Below, piece after piece: positions 1 through 6,232 of a stretch of 6,487 nt of DNA. The translations under genes were made by a program, and so were the position numbers. The first letter of the stretch is position 1, and the number at the start of each line of letters is the position of its first letter. A model generated the notes under the pieces. That model did no database searches, was not told the DNA's origin, and saw nothing but the letters and a program-made list of their open reading frames with translations. This stretch comes from Methanoculleus sp. (GTDB taxonomy: Archaea; Halobacteriota; Methanomicrobia; Methanomicrobiales; Methanoculleaceae): assembly GCA_023230425.1 (NCBI GenBank), contig JALNXI010000110.1, positions 1 to 6,487 of the forward strand, written 5' to 3'.

Positions 1-1
1 C

Positions 2-85
2 GCCGCCGTCGCATCGGTCAGGTTCGGCTCGCTCTACCTGGACCTCAATGCTGAACCAGGGTCTCTGGAATCCTGCCAGCCGTGA
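2..85 (+). CDS. Possible C-terminal end of an unidentified plus-strand gene (partial at left edge)
   Basis: Reading from base 2 gives 27 open codons ending in TGA at 83-85. The peptide begins AAVASVRFGSLYLDLN and ends ESCQP, a mixed composition that could be a protein tail. The other plus-strand reading that stays open past here is an Arg/Asp/Glu-rich shadow of the permease gene on the opposite strand. If real, the gene converges on that permease with only about 9 bp between the two stops. The pyrimidine-rich stretch TCCTTTCTCTC at 86-96 could help end its transcript. The fragment is too short to identify, and an open frame of this length in GC-rich DNA may be chance. Confidence 0.3.
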   Translation, partial: AAVASVRFGSLYLDLNAEPGSLESCQP

Positions 86-94
86 TCCTTTCTC

Positions 95-1345
95 TCACGC
101 CGGGAAGAGTGAGAGGAAGAGCACGTACACCGCCGTCTGAGCGACGGTGAGCGGGATGCCGATCCGGGCAAACTCCCCAAACGTCAGCGTCTCGCCGCCC
201 TTCTCCGCGCCCTGGATGATGATGACATTGCTTGCCGCCCCGAGGATCAGCATGTTCCCGGCGATGGTGCTGCCGGCCGCAAGCGCCATCATGCCCACCG
301 TGGAGGTACCGAGGTGCGCAAGGACCGGGAGGGAGAGGGCGACGAAGGGGACGTTCGAGACGAACTGGGAGACGATGACGCTTACTGCGGCTATGACCGG
401 GACGGCGGCGAGATCGAGGGAACTCTCCTCGATGAACGGCTGGAAGAACCCGGACTGCCAGACGCTCGCCATAAGGACAAAGAGGCCGGCGAAGAAGGCC
501 AGTGTCGGCCAGTCGATCCCGCGGAGGATCTCGAACCGCCGCCTGCTCCCGGCGAGGACCGGGAGCGCCGCAACGACCGCGATCCAGGTCAGCCGGATAT
601 CGAAGTCCGGGACGAGCACGGCTGCGATGACCTTAACCCCGATCAGGAGGATGAGCAGGGTGAGCGAGAGGCGTGAGAGCGCCGCGAGGGCCGGGTCGCG
701 GATCTCCTCCTCACGGTGGACCAGCGGGGTAGCGTTGAATTCGCCGGGGAACGCCCGGCAGAGGAACCCGTAGGCGAGCAGGAGCGAGATCACTGTCGGA
801 ACGGCCAGGTAGAGGGGGAACGTGATGAACGGGTTCTCGACACCGCCCGAGAGTGCGACGAGAAGGTTCTGCGGGTTCCCGATGGGGCTTGCAACACTTC
901 CCGTCGTGACGGCGAACGCGAGTGCGAGTAGCAGGAGCTTCGGGGAGATACCGTGCCGCCGGGCGAAGTAGAGCATCAGCGGGGTGCCGACGACCGCGAG
1001 CGTATCGTTCATCAGGAGCGCCGAGAGCACGCCGCCGCCGATGAGAATGAGAAAGATAAGGTGCCGGACCGATTCAGCCCGGGAGAAGAGATGAAATGAG
1101 AGGTGGTAGAGATAGCCGCTCTCTGCGAGCGCCTCCCCGATCACGAACATAAAGAAGAGGAAGAGCATCACGTCGACGTTGATGGACGCGAGTGCGTCCC
1201 GCGGCGTTATCCCTCCTGTCACCAGGACGGCGGCCGCACCAAGGAGCATCACCTGCCATATGCGAAGGTTGACGTCCCCAATCTTGCGGACAGCGATGAG
1301 GAGAAAGACGATGATAAGAACGACGATCGGTATGAGTGTGCCCAC
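95..1345 (-). CDS. IT-superfamily (SLC13/ArsB-like) membrane permease
   Basis: This 416-residue integral membrane protein has about ten to twelve hydrophobic segments and no soluble domain. It resembles the ion-transporter superfamily (ArsB, SLC13/DASS, NhaD and YbiR-type permeases), which moves anions or organic acids using ion gradients. Two pseudo-symmetric halves are visible. The first has MNDTLAVVGTP (112-122) followed by IGNPQNLL (155-162). The second has QFVSNVPFVALSLP (327-340) followed by AGNMLILGAASNVII (362-376). These Asn/Pro/Gly-rich re-entrant hairpins bind substrate and ion in the family. A charged loop (about 200-222) separates the halves. The start is GTG at 1345, with GGTGGT a few bases upstream; no in-frame ATG precedes it. 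The gene lies 82 bp downstream of the AbrB-PhoU regulator on the same strand, so co-transcription is possible although a T-run intervenes. The substrate cannot be read from the sequence; phosphate, sulfate, arsenite or a dicarboxylate are all possible. Confidence 0.88.
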   Translation of the reverse strand: MGTLIPIVVLIIVFLLIAVRKIGDVNLRIWQVMLLGAAAVLVTGGITPRDALASINVDVMLFLFFMFVIGEALAESGYLYHLSFHLFSRAESVRHLIFLILIGGGVLSALLMNDTLAVVGTPLMLYFARRHGISPKLLLLALAFAVTTGSVASPIGNPQNLLVALSGGVENPFITFPLYLAVPTVISLLLAYGFLCRAFPGEFNATPLVHREEEIRDPALAALSRLSLTLLILLIGVKVIAAVLVPDFDIRLTWIAVVAALPVLAGSRRRFEILRGIDWPTLAFFAGLFVLMASVWQSGFFQPFIEESSLDLAAVPVIAAVSVIVSQFVSNVPFVALSLPVLAHLGTSTVGMMALAAGSTIAGNMLILGAASNVIIIQGAEKGGETLTFGEFARIGIPLTVAQTAVYVLFLSLFPA

Positions 1346-1395
1346 GTTACCACCGGCAGGGGGATGCGCTGATCGAGGGTTTGCCGTCCGCCCGG

Positions 1396-1427
1396 AAAAA
1401 AGGGATCACCCGGGCTCCCTTCGGCCC
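1396..1427 (-). terminator. Possible oligo-T terminator after the AbrB-PhoU gene
   Basis: On the minus strand, just past the TGA stop at 1430-1428, the sequence is GC-rich and then runs into six T residues (six A at 1396-1401 on the plus strand). A weak GGGA...TCCC pairing directly precedes the T-run. Archaeal RNA polymerase terminates at short T-tracts with or without a hairpin, so this may end or attenuate the transcript before the downstream permease gene. The run is short and the stem weak, so read-through is likely. Confidence 0.35.
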
Positions 1428-2435
1428 TCAGGCCTCCTGCCCGACGAGATAGTTGATGACGCTTTCACAGATATCCCCTGAATATTCTCCGATACGCCGG
1501 ATACTGTCTGCGATCTGCCCCGCGGGGATCGCCACCACCGCCTCGAACTGGAGCACCCGGGTGTTGATATCCCGGGTCTTCTCCTCAAGGTCGCGCACCC
1601 TCTGGAGCGTTGCGTTTGCCTTCTTGATGTCTCCCGTATGGAACGCCTCCATGCTCCAGGAGAAGATATCCAGGGCAAGTGTGCTCGCCTCGTCCATGAG
1701 GTCGAGCGTCGCCGCCTCGGCCTCACGGTTGATCAGGGCGAGAGCATTGTATGCAACCCGGGTGGCGTGGTCGGCTATCCGCTCGATGATCCTGCTGACC
1801 TGGAAGTAGTACGCCGCCTGGGTCGCCGTGATACCCATCCGGCGCGAGAGCGTGGCATCGGTCAGGATCAGGTTATCCTGCCGTGAAACGAGCCAGTGCA
1901 GCCGGTCAACTTCTGTGTCCCGGGCGATGACGCCCTCAGCAAGAGTCGCATCGCATCCCCGTATGGCGGCCATCGCGTCCTGCTGCATGCCCCGTGCCAG
2001 CACATGCATCCTTTTTGTGGTGTTCTCGAACGGCATCTCCACGGGGTTGAGGAGATCCTTGATCGTTATCGAAGAGTCCGTCTCGCCGACCACTTCCTGC
2101 CCGATCGCCATCTGCGTGAACTCCCGGACCAGTTGCAGGACAAATGGCGGCAGCCGCCCTTTTGATTCGAGGCGGATGACCGTGAACCCGGCGACGTACG
2201 CTCCGACGAGGAGACGAAGCAGGTAGGTGCAATCCGTCGTGGCGCCGACCTCAAAGACCCGGGTCCGGCGAACTGACTCCTCGCTGATCTTCGGGGTGAT
2301 CATAAGTGAACCATCAGGCTGCACAATCAGTCCTACCGGATCGTTCTTCTGGATATTCAGGGATTTTATCCACTGTTTCGGCAGAGATACGATATATGAC
2401 GAGCCCCCTGTGATCTGAACTTTTCTGATCTCCAT
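1428..2435 (-). CDS. AbrB-PhoU fusion, phosphate uptake regulator
   Basis: This 335-residue cytoplasmic regulator has two parts. Residues 1-50 (MEIRKVQITGGSSYIVSLPK, then WIKSLNIQKNDPVGLIV) form a SpoVT/AbrB-type swapped-hairpin DNA-binding domain. Residues about 130-335 form a PhoU-type helical bundle; a middle segment of about 80 residues links them. The first PhoU repeat carries the acidic metal motif ERIAD (218-222, in RIIERIADHATRVA). In the second repeat the equivalent is RRIGE (313-317), without the canonical pair of acids. The architecture and length match archaeal proteins annotated as phosphate uptake regulators. It is divergent from the Pst transport operon across a 230-bp promoter region, so a role binding that region in response to phosphate status is the natural inference, though not shown by sequence. 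ATG at 2435 places the AbrB domain at the extreme N-terminus, as usual. There is no clear Shine-Dalgarno, and a TATA-like element about 31 bp upstream suggests a leaderless transcript. Confidence 0.9.
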   Translation of the reverse strand: MEIRKVQITGGSSYIVSLPKQWIKSLNIQKNDPVGLIVQPDGSLMITPKISEESVRRTRVFEVGATTDCTYLLRLLVGAYVAGFTVIRLESKGRLPPFVLQLVREFTQMAIGQEVVGETDSSITIKDLLNPVEMPFENTTKRMHVLARGMQQDAMAAIRGCDATLAEGVIARDTEVDRLHWLVSRQDNLILTDATLSRRMGITATQAAYYFQVSRIIERIADHATRVAYNALALINREAEAATLDLMDEASTLALDIFSWSMEAFHTGDIKKANATLQRVRDLEEKTRDINTRVLQFEAVVAIPAGQIADSIRRIGEYSGDICESVINYLVGQEA

Positions 2436-2460
2436 GAATTTGTACGCGTTGGCGCTGGAT

Positions 2461-2470
2461 GGATATATAC
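2461..2470 (-). promoter_or_regulatory. TATA-like box, proximal, for the AbrB-PhoU gene
   Basis: Read on the minus strand this is GTATATATCC, centred about 31 bp upstream of the ATG at 2435. Archaeal TATA boxes lie roughly 25-27 bp before the transcription start. Initiation would then fall within a few bases of the start codon, which fits the absence of a Shine-Dalgarno sequence. It could instead act together with the neighbouring element at 2481-2490. Confidence 0.45.
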
Positions 2471-2480
2471 ATTCTGTGTA

Positions 2481-2490
2481 TTTATATATC
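2481..2490. promoter_or_regulatory. TATA box usable on either strand (TTTATATATC)
   Basis: On the plus strand TTTATATATC contains TTTATATA, the classical methanogen TATA consensus, and would set a start near 2512 for the pst operon. On the minus strand the same bases read GATATATAAA, preceded by the purine-rich GGAGAGA, and would set a start near 2460 for the regulator gene. The sequence alone does not fix the direction. Confidence 0.5.
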
Positions 2491-2498
2491 TCTCCGGA

Positions 2499-2515
2499 AT
2501 TTACTGGAAGTAAAT
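2499..2515. promoter_or_regulatory. Perfect palindrome, candidate shared operator
   Basis: ATTTACT (2499-2505), a GGA spacer, then AGTAAAT (2509-2515): seven-base arms that are exact reverse complements. It lies between the divergent regulator and pst genes, directly beside the TATA element at 2481-2490 and overlapping the AT-rich element at 2512-2520. A dimeric protein bound here could block or recruit TBP/TFB for both directions. The divergent AbrB-PhoU protein is one candidate, but an unlinked regulator is equally possible. Confidence 0.5.
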
Positions 2516-2520
2516 ATATT
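2512..2520 (+). promoter_or_regulatory. Second AT-rich TATA-like element upstream of the pst operon
   Basis: AAATATATT follows the purine-rich GGAAG, which could serve as a BRE. A start would be expected about 25 bp downstream, near 2543, giving a leader of about 120 bases before the ATG at 2666. It overlaps the right arm of the palindrome, so operator binding would occlude it. It is a weaker match to the archaeal consensus than the element at 2481-2490. Confidence 0.35.
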
Positions 2521-2521
2521 C

Positions 2522-2638
2522 ATGGAGTCTCCTTCGAGAACACCTATCTATCCGGTATTCCCACCCGGTAAGCATGGCCCGGATGAGGGGTGGTCGACCT
2601 GGAACGGCACAGCGCTCAAGGTTTTACGGCCGCACTGA
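2522..2638 (+). CDS. Possible 38-residue leader ORF before pstCA (doubtful)
   Basis: ATG at 2522 opens a 38-codon frame ending in TGA at 2636-2638, 27 bp before the pstCA start. The peptide begins MESPSRTPIYPVFPPGK and is rich in Pro, Gly and Trp, with no membrane segment or recognisable motif. A transcript from the TATA box at 2481-2490 would start about 10 bases before this ATG, so ribosomes would meet it first. There is no Shine-Dalgarno, and an ORF of this length is easily random, so it may only be untranslated leader. Confidence 0.15.
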   Translation: MESPSRTPIYPVFPPGKHGPDEGWSTWNGTALKVLRPH

Positions 2639-2665
2639 GAGGAATATGGGTCCCGGTCTGGTACC

Positions 2666-4756
2666 ATGAACGGGGGAGACGATCTTCGTAACGCAGATGC
2701 TCCATTGAGCAGTGGCATACCAATACCGCTCCACGAGGGGAGACAGATCGGGTCCGGCCAGGCGGCCGCTCATACCCGGTCCGGGATCGCACAGATGTCC
2801 GGAGAACTGCCCAGCCCGGATAAACCTGGCTCTCTCTGGAAGACTCTCAGGAAGAGAACCAGGCAGATTCGCGAAGAAGCCATCCGGACACTCTGGTTCT
2901 GCACGGCCATCTTTGCCGTCGTTGCCATCTTCTTCATTCTCTTCTTCCTGGTCAAGAACGGCTACCCAATCTTCGAGCAGATCGGGGTCTGGAACTTCCT
3001 CACCGGAGACGTCTGGAACCCGACGGGAGCGCCTCCGGCATACGGCATCTACCCACTGATCGTCGGCACGCTCCTTGTTACGCTCGGTGCGATGGCGATC
3101 GCCATTCCGCTCGGGATCGCGGTCGCTGTCTTCATCGCCGAGCTTGCGCCGTCCTGGATGAAGGGGACCATAAAGCCCGCCATCGAACTCCTGGCGGGGA
3201 TACCCTCCGTGGTCTACGGTTTCTTCGGTCTCATCGTGCTGACCAACTGGATCCGCATCTCCTTCGACGTCGCGTCCGGCGAGACCTGGCTTGCCGGCTC
3301 TCTCCTGCTCGGCATCATGGCACTCCCGACGATCGTCAGTGTCTCGGAGGATGCGATCAGCGCCGTGCCCCGGGCATACCGGGAGGGATCCCTTGCGCTC
3401 GGAGCGACACATTGGCAGACGATCGCAGGGGTCGTTCTCCCGGGAGCGCTCTCCGGCATCACTGCCGCGATCATCCTCGGGATGGGACGGGCGATCGGCG
3501 AGACGATGGCGGTGATCATGGTGGTCGGCAATGCAGGCGTCGTTCCCGAACCCCTCTGGAATATTCTCTCTCCCATCCGGACGCTCACCGGGACGCTGGG
3601 TATCGAGATGGGCGAGGTCGCTGTCGGCAGCTCCCACTACCACGCGCTCTTCGGCGTCGCAGTCGTCCTCCTGGCGATCACCCTTGCAGTTAACCTCCTC
3701 GCACGGGGCATCCTCGTGAGGGTCAGCGAGCAGCATACGGCGACCACCGGAGCGACCCGCCGGGCCCGGAAAGGGAGGGGCGAGACAGCAAGACCTTATG
3801 CCCGTGCCGTTCTCGGCATCGGCACACTCGGGCTCCTTGCGGCGGCCACAGACGTTCTGGTTACCGCCGTCGCCGCTGTGACTCTCTTCGGAGCGGTACA
3901 CGTCGGGCGCAGGGTCTCCCCGAAGACCAGACAGAAGATCGCGTTCGGGCTCCTGTATGCGGCCACCGGTATCGTGCTCTTCGTTCTCGGGATCATCCTC
4001 TTCGATATCATCTACAACGGTGCACCGGCCCTCTCCTGGGAGTTCCTGACTGCCCCACCAAGCGACCTCGGTCGGGCGGGAGGCATTGGCCCGGCAATCC
4101 TCGGGACCCTCTACCTGGTCGGGGGCGCCATCCTCTTTGCCCTCCCTATCGGGATCGGCGCCGCCATCTACCTCCACGAGTACACCCGAGGCGGGCGCAT
4201 CACCGGGATCATCAGAGCAGGCGTCGACCTCCTGGGCGGCACACCCTCCATCGTCTTCGGCCTCTTTGGGTTCGCGTTCCTGGTGCTCTACCTGAACCTG
4301 GGCGTATCGCTGCTCGCCGGCCAGATCACGCTGGGGCTGATGGTCCTCCCCACCATCATCAGGACAACCGAAGAGGCGCTAAAGAGCGTCCCGGGCAGCG
4401 TCAGAGAAGGGAGCCTCGCTCTCGGAGCGACGCACTGGCAGACAATATGGCGGGTCGTACTCCCTCCGGCGGTGCCGGGGATCCTGACCGGCACGATCCT
4501 CAGCGTCGGGCGGGCGGCCGGAGAGACTGCGCCGATCCTCTTCACCGCGGTCGTCTTCTCCCGGCGGTTCCTCCCCGAATCAGTGATGGAGCCGGTGATG
4601 GCGCTCCCCTACCATCTCTTCATCCTTGCAACCAACGTCCCCGGGGCACGAGAGAACCAGTACGGAACGGCGCTGGTCCTCCTCGCGCTGGTGGCGGCCA
4701 TCTACCTGATAGCGATCTTCGTCAGGACCCGTTACCAGAGATCAATCCAGTGGTGA
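2666..4756 (+). CDS. PstC-PstA fused phosphate ABC transporter permease
   Basis: A single 696-residue frame joins both membrane subunits of the high-affinity phosphate importer. Residues about 60-350 match PstC: a first membrane helix at 74-97, AGIPSVVYGFFGL (177-189) and the ATPase-contact EAA loop at 239-259. Residues about 417-692 match PstA: GGTPSIVFGLFGF (524-536) and an EAA loop at 580-600. Both EAA loops contain the identical 15 residues REGSLALGATHWQTI and both are followed by GRAxGET (275-281, 615-621). The linker has a basic stretch (353-378, including RRARKGRG) and an extra hydrophobic segment (379-411) that could be a two-helix hairpin keeping the PstA half correctly oriented. No stop or shift interrupts the join. 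The start is uncertain: ATG 2666 gives a 43-residue polar N-terminus without a Shine-Dalgarno, while the in-frame ATG at 2795 (MSGELPSP) would give a length closer to normal PstC. PstS, the binding protein, is absent here. Confidence 0.93.
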   Translation: MNGGDDLRNADAPLSSGIPIPLHEGRQIGSGQAAAHTRSGIAQMSGELPSPDKPGSLWKTLRKRTRQIREEAIRTLWFCTAIFAVVAIFFILFFLVKNGYPIFEQIGVWNFLTGDVWNPTGAPPAYGIYPLIVGTLLVTLGAMAIAIPLGIAVAVFIAELAPSWMKGTIKPAIELLAGIPSVVYGFFGLIVLTNWIRISFDVASGETWLAGSLLLGIMALPTIVSVSEDAISAVPRAYREGSLALGATHWQTIAGVVLPGALSGITAAIILGMGRAIGETMAVIMVVGNAGVVPEPLWNILSPIRTLTGTLGIEMGEVAVGSSHYHALFGVAVVLLAITLAVNLLARGILVRVSEQHTATTGATRRARKGRGETARPYARAVLGIGTLGLLAAATDVLVTAVAAVTLFGAVHVGRRVSPKTRQKIAFGLLYAATGIVLFVLGIILFDIIYNGAPALSWEFLTAPPSDLGRAGGIGPAILGTLYLVGGAILFALPIGIGAAIYLHEYTRGGRITGIIRAGVDLLGGTPSIVFGLFGFAFLVLYLNLGVSLLAGQITLGLMVLPTIIRTTEEALKSVPGSVREGSLALGATHWQTIWRVVLPPAVPGILTGTILSVGRAAGETAPILFTAVVFSRRFLPESVMEPVMALPYHLFILATNVPGARENQYGTALVLLALVAAIYLIAIFVRTRYQRSIQW

Positions 4757-4762
4757 CCCACA

Positions 4763-5527
4763 ATGCAGAAAGACAACTGTATCATTACAGCAGAACGCCT
4801 CAACCTATACTACGGCGACAGTCAGGCTCTTCGCGACGTGTCGGTCTCTTTCCCACGGAACCAGGTCACTGCACTGATCGGGCCGTCCGGGTGCGGGAAG
4901 TCGACTCTTCTGCGCTGTTTCAACCGGCTCAACGACCTCGTCGAGGGCGTCAGGATAGAAGGCAGGATTCTCTTTGAGGGGAGGGATATCCGCGACCCCG
5001 ACTGCGACGTCGTGGACTTACGCAAACGCATCGGGATGGTCTTCCAGAAGCCTAACCCCTTCCCGTCATCCATCTACGACAACGTCGCCTACGGCCCTCG
5101 TGTCCACGGGGCCCGTAATAAGAAGGTCCTGGATGTGATCGTCAGGGAGAGCCTGAAGAAGGCTGCTCTCTGGGATGAGGTGGCGGACCGGCTCTCCGAC
5201 TCCGCAATGGGGCTTTCGGGCGGGCAGCAGCAGCGGCTCTGCATCGCAAGGACGCTTGCGGTCGAGCCTGAGGTCATCCTCATGGACGAGCCCTGCTCCG
5301 CGCTCGACCCCATCGCCACCTCGAAGATCGAAAACCTCATCAACGACCTCAAAGAGCACTACACGGTCGTGATTGTGACCCACAACATGCAGCAGGCTGC
5401 CCGGGTCAGTGACTTCACGGGGTTCATGTACCTCGGCAGGCTGGTCGAGTTCGGGCCGACCGCCCGGATATTCGAGAACCCGCAGGAAGAGTTGACCAAC
5501 AATTACGTGACCGGGCGTTTTGGATAG
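4763..5527 (+). CDS. pstB: Phosphate ABC transporter ATP-binding protein PstB
   Basis: This 254-residue ATPase would power phosphate import by pairing with the two EAA loops of the fused permease. All nucleotide-binding motifs are intact: Walker A GPSGCGKST (40-48), Q-loop Gln95 in MVFQKPNPFP, signature LSGGQQQR (151-158), Walker B VILMDEP (171-177), D-loop SALDP (179-183) and the switch His207 in VTHNMQQA. FQKPNPFP and the ending NNYVTGRFG are typical of PstB rather than other ABC ATPases, and the length is normal for the family. The ATG lies 6 bp after the permease stop. GGTGA (4752-4756), which overlaps that stop codon, makes a well-spaced Shine-Dalgarno, so translation is probably coupled to the upstream gene. 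Confidence 0.97.
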   Translation: MQKDNCIITAERLNLYYGDSQALRDVSVSFPRNQVTALIGPSGCGKSTLLRCFNRLNDLVEGVRIEGRILFEGRDIRDPDCDVVDLRKRIGMVFQKPNPFPSSIYDNVAYGPRVHGARNKKVLDVIVRESLKKAALWDEVADRLSDSAMGLSGGQQQRLCIARTLAVEPEVILMDEPCSALDPIATSKIENLINDLKEHYTVVIVTHNMQQAARVSDFTGFMYLGRLVEFGPTARIFENPQEELTNNYVTGRFG

Positions 5528-5534
5528 GATAGCC

Positions 5535-6185
5535 ATGGCGGATAAATTTCGTGAAGAACTGAAGGACCTCAAGGGCCAGGTCCTCGCGCAGGGGGCGTTC
5601 GCCTACGGCATGCTCTCTAACTCCATGACTGCCCTGCAGGATCGGGATGCCGAACTTGCAGGGCGCGTGTATGCACAGAGGGCGGAACTCGCAGAGCGGA
5701 ACCTCGCCATCGAGGAGGCGGCGCTTCGCCTCATCGCGCTCTACCAGCCCATGGCACGTGATCTTCGTTCTATCATCTGCGCGCTCCGGATGAACGTCGC
5801 GCTCTTCCGTATCGGCCGGTACGGCAAGGATATTGCCAGACTCGTGGACGAGGTCTCAGCGAATCCACAGATAGGGAACCTGATGAGTCTGCCACACATG
5901 GCTGATCTGGCCTGCGCCATGATTGATGATGCTCTCAGAGCCTACCGGACCGAAGACATTACGCTCATTGAGGGCATGTCACACCGGGACGATGTCGTGG
6001 ACAACCTCAGGTACGCCATCTTCAGGGAGAGCGTCACCTACATGATGGAGGACCCGAAAAACATCACCCGATGCATAGACTATGTGATGATCGCACGCTA
6101 CCTGGAACGCTGCGGTGATTACGCCTGTGATATCGCCGAGCAGGTCTGTTACATGGTCACCGGCGAGCGGGTGGAAGTGAAGTAG
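5535..6185 (+). CDS. phoU: PhoU family phosphate signalling protein (short form)
   Basis: This 216-residue, all-helical cytoplasmic protein consists of two PhoU three-helix repeats. PhoU is a peripheral partner of the Pst transporter that reports phosphate status and limits uptake. The first repeat contains QPMARDLR (71-78), a strong PhoU landmark. The second ends with ERCGDYACDIAE (191-202), which carries the acidic metal motif Glu191/Asp195. At the matching place in the first repeat the sequence is FRIGRYGKDIA (91-101), where both acids are replaced (Phe91, Arg95). The chosen start is ATG 5535, 7 bp past the pstB stop, with the purine-rich GGATAGGATAG just upstream. A TTG at 5520 overlapping the pstB end would add only five residues and is less likely. 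It closes the pst operon and is a different protein from the AbrB-PhoU fusion encoded divergently. Confidence 0.93.
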   Translation: MADKFREELKDLKGQVLAQGAFAYGMLSNSMTALQDRDAELAGRVYAQRAELAERNLAIEEAALRLIALYQPMARDLRSIICALRMNVALFRIGRYGKDIARLVDEVSANPQIGNLMSLPHMADLACAMIDDALRAYRTEDITLIEGMSHRDDVVDNLRYAIFRESVTYMMEDPKNITRCIDYVMIARYLERCGDYACDIAEQVCYMVTGERVEVK

Positions 6186-6232
6186 GGCTTCTGCTTGCCC
6201 CTCCAGGGGTAATTGGGCAGGAAAGCCAGGAT

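Noticed and set aside
147..773. Open frame of about 208 codons on the plus strand opposite the IT-superfamily permease
   Set aside because: It is the antisense shadow of a clear membrane permease, with low-complexity Ser/Arg/Thr/Ala composition and no domain.
2624..4177. Long open frame (517 codons) on the minus strand opposite PstC/PstA
   Set aside because: Its product is dominated by Asp, Glu, Arg, Gly and Pro, as expected for the antisense of a hydrophobic GC-rich membrane gene. It has no recognisable domain, and the plus-strand permease is unmistakable.
4447..4977. Plus-strand frame spanning the end of pstCA and the start of pstB
   Set aside because: It is a frame-shifted shadow across two well-supported genes, with an Arg/Gly/Pro-rich product.
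5520..5534. TTG start for phoU overlapping the end of pstB
   Set aside because: It would add only five residues, with no better ribosome site. ATG at 5535 has purine-rich sequence at the right distance and gives a normal PhoU N-terminus.
6196..6219. Stem pairing (TGCCC with GGGCA, and CCCCT with AGGGG) just after phoU as a terminator
   Set aside because: The stems are only five base pairs, compete with each other and are not followed by a T-run, so I did not call a terminator.
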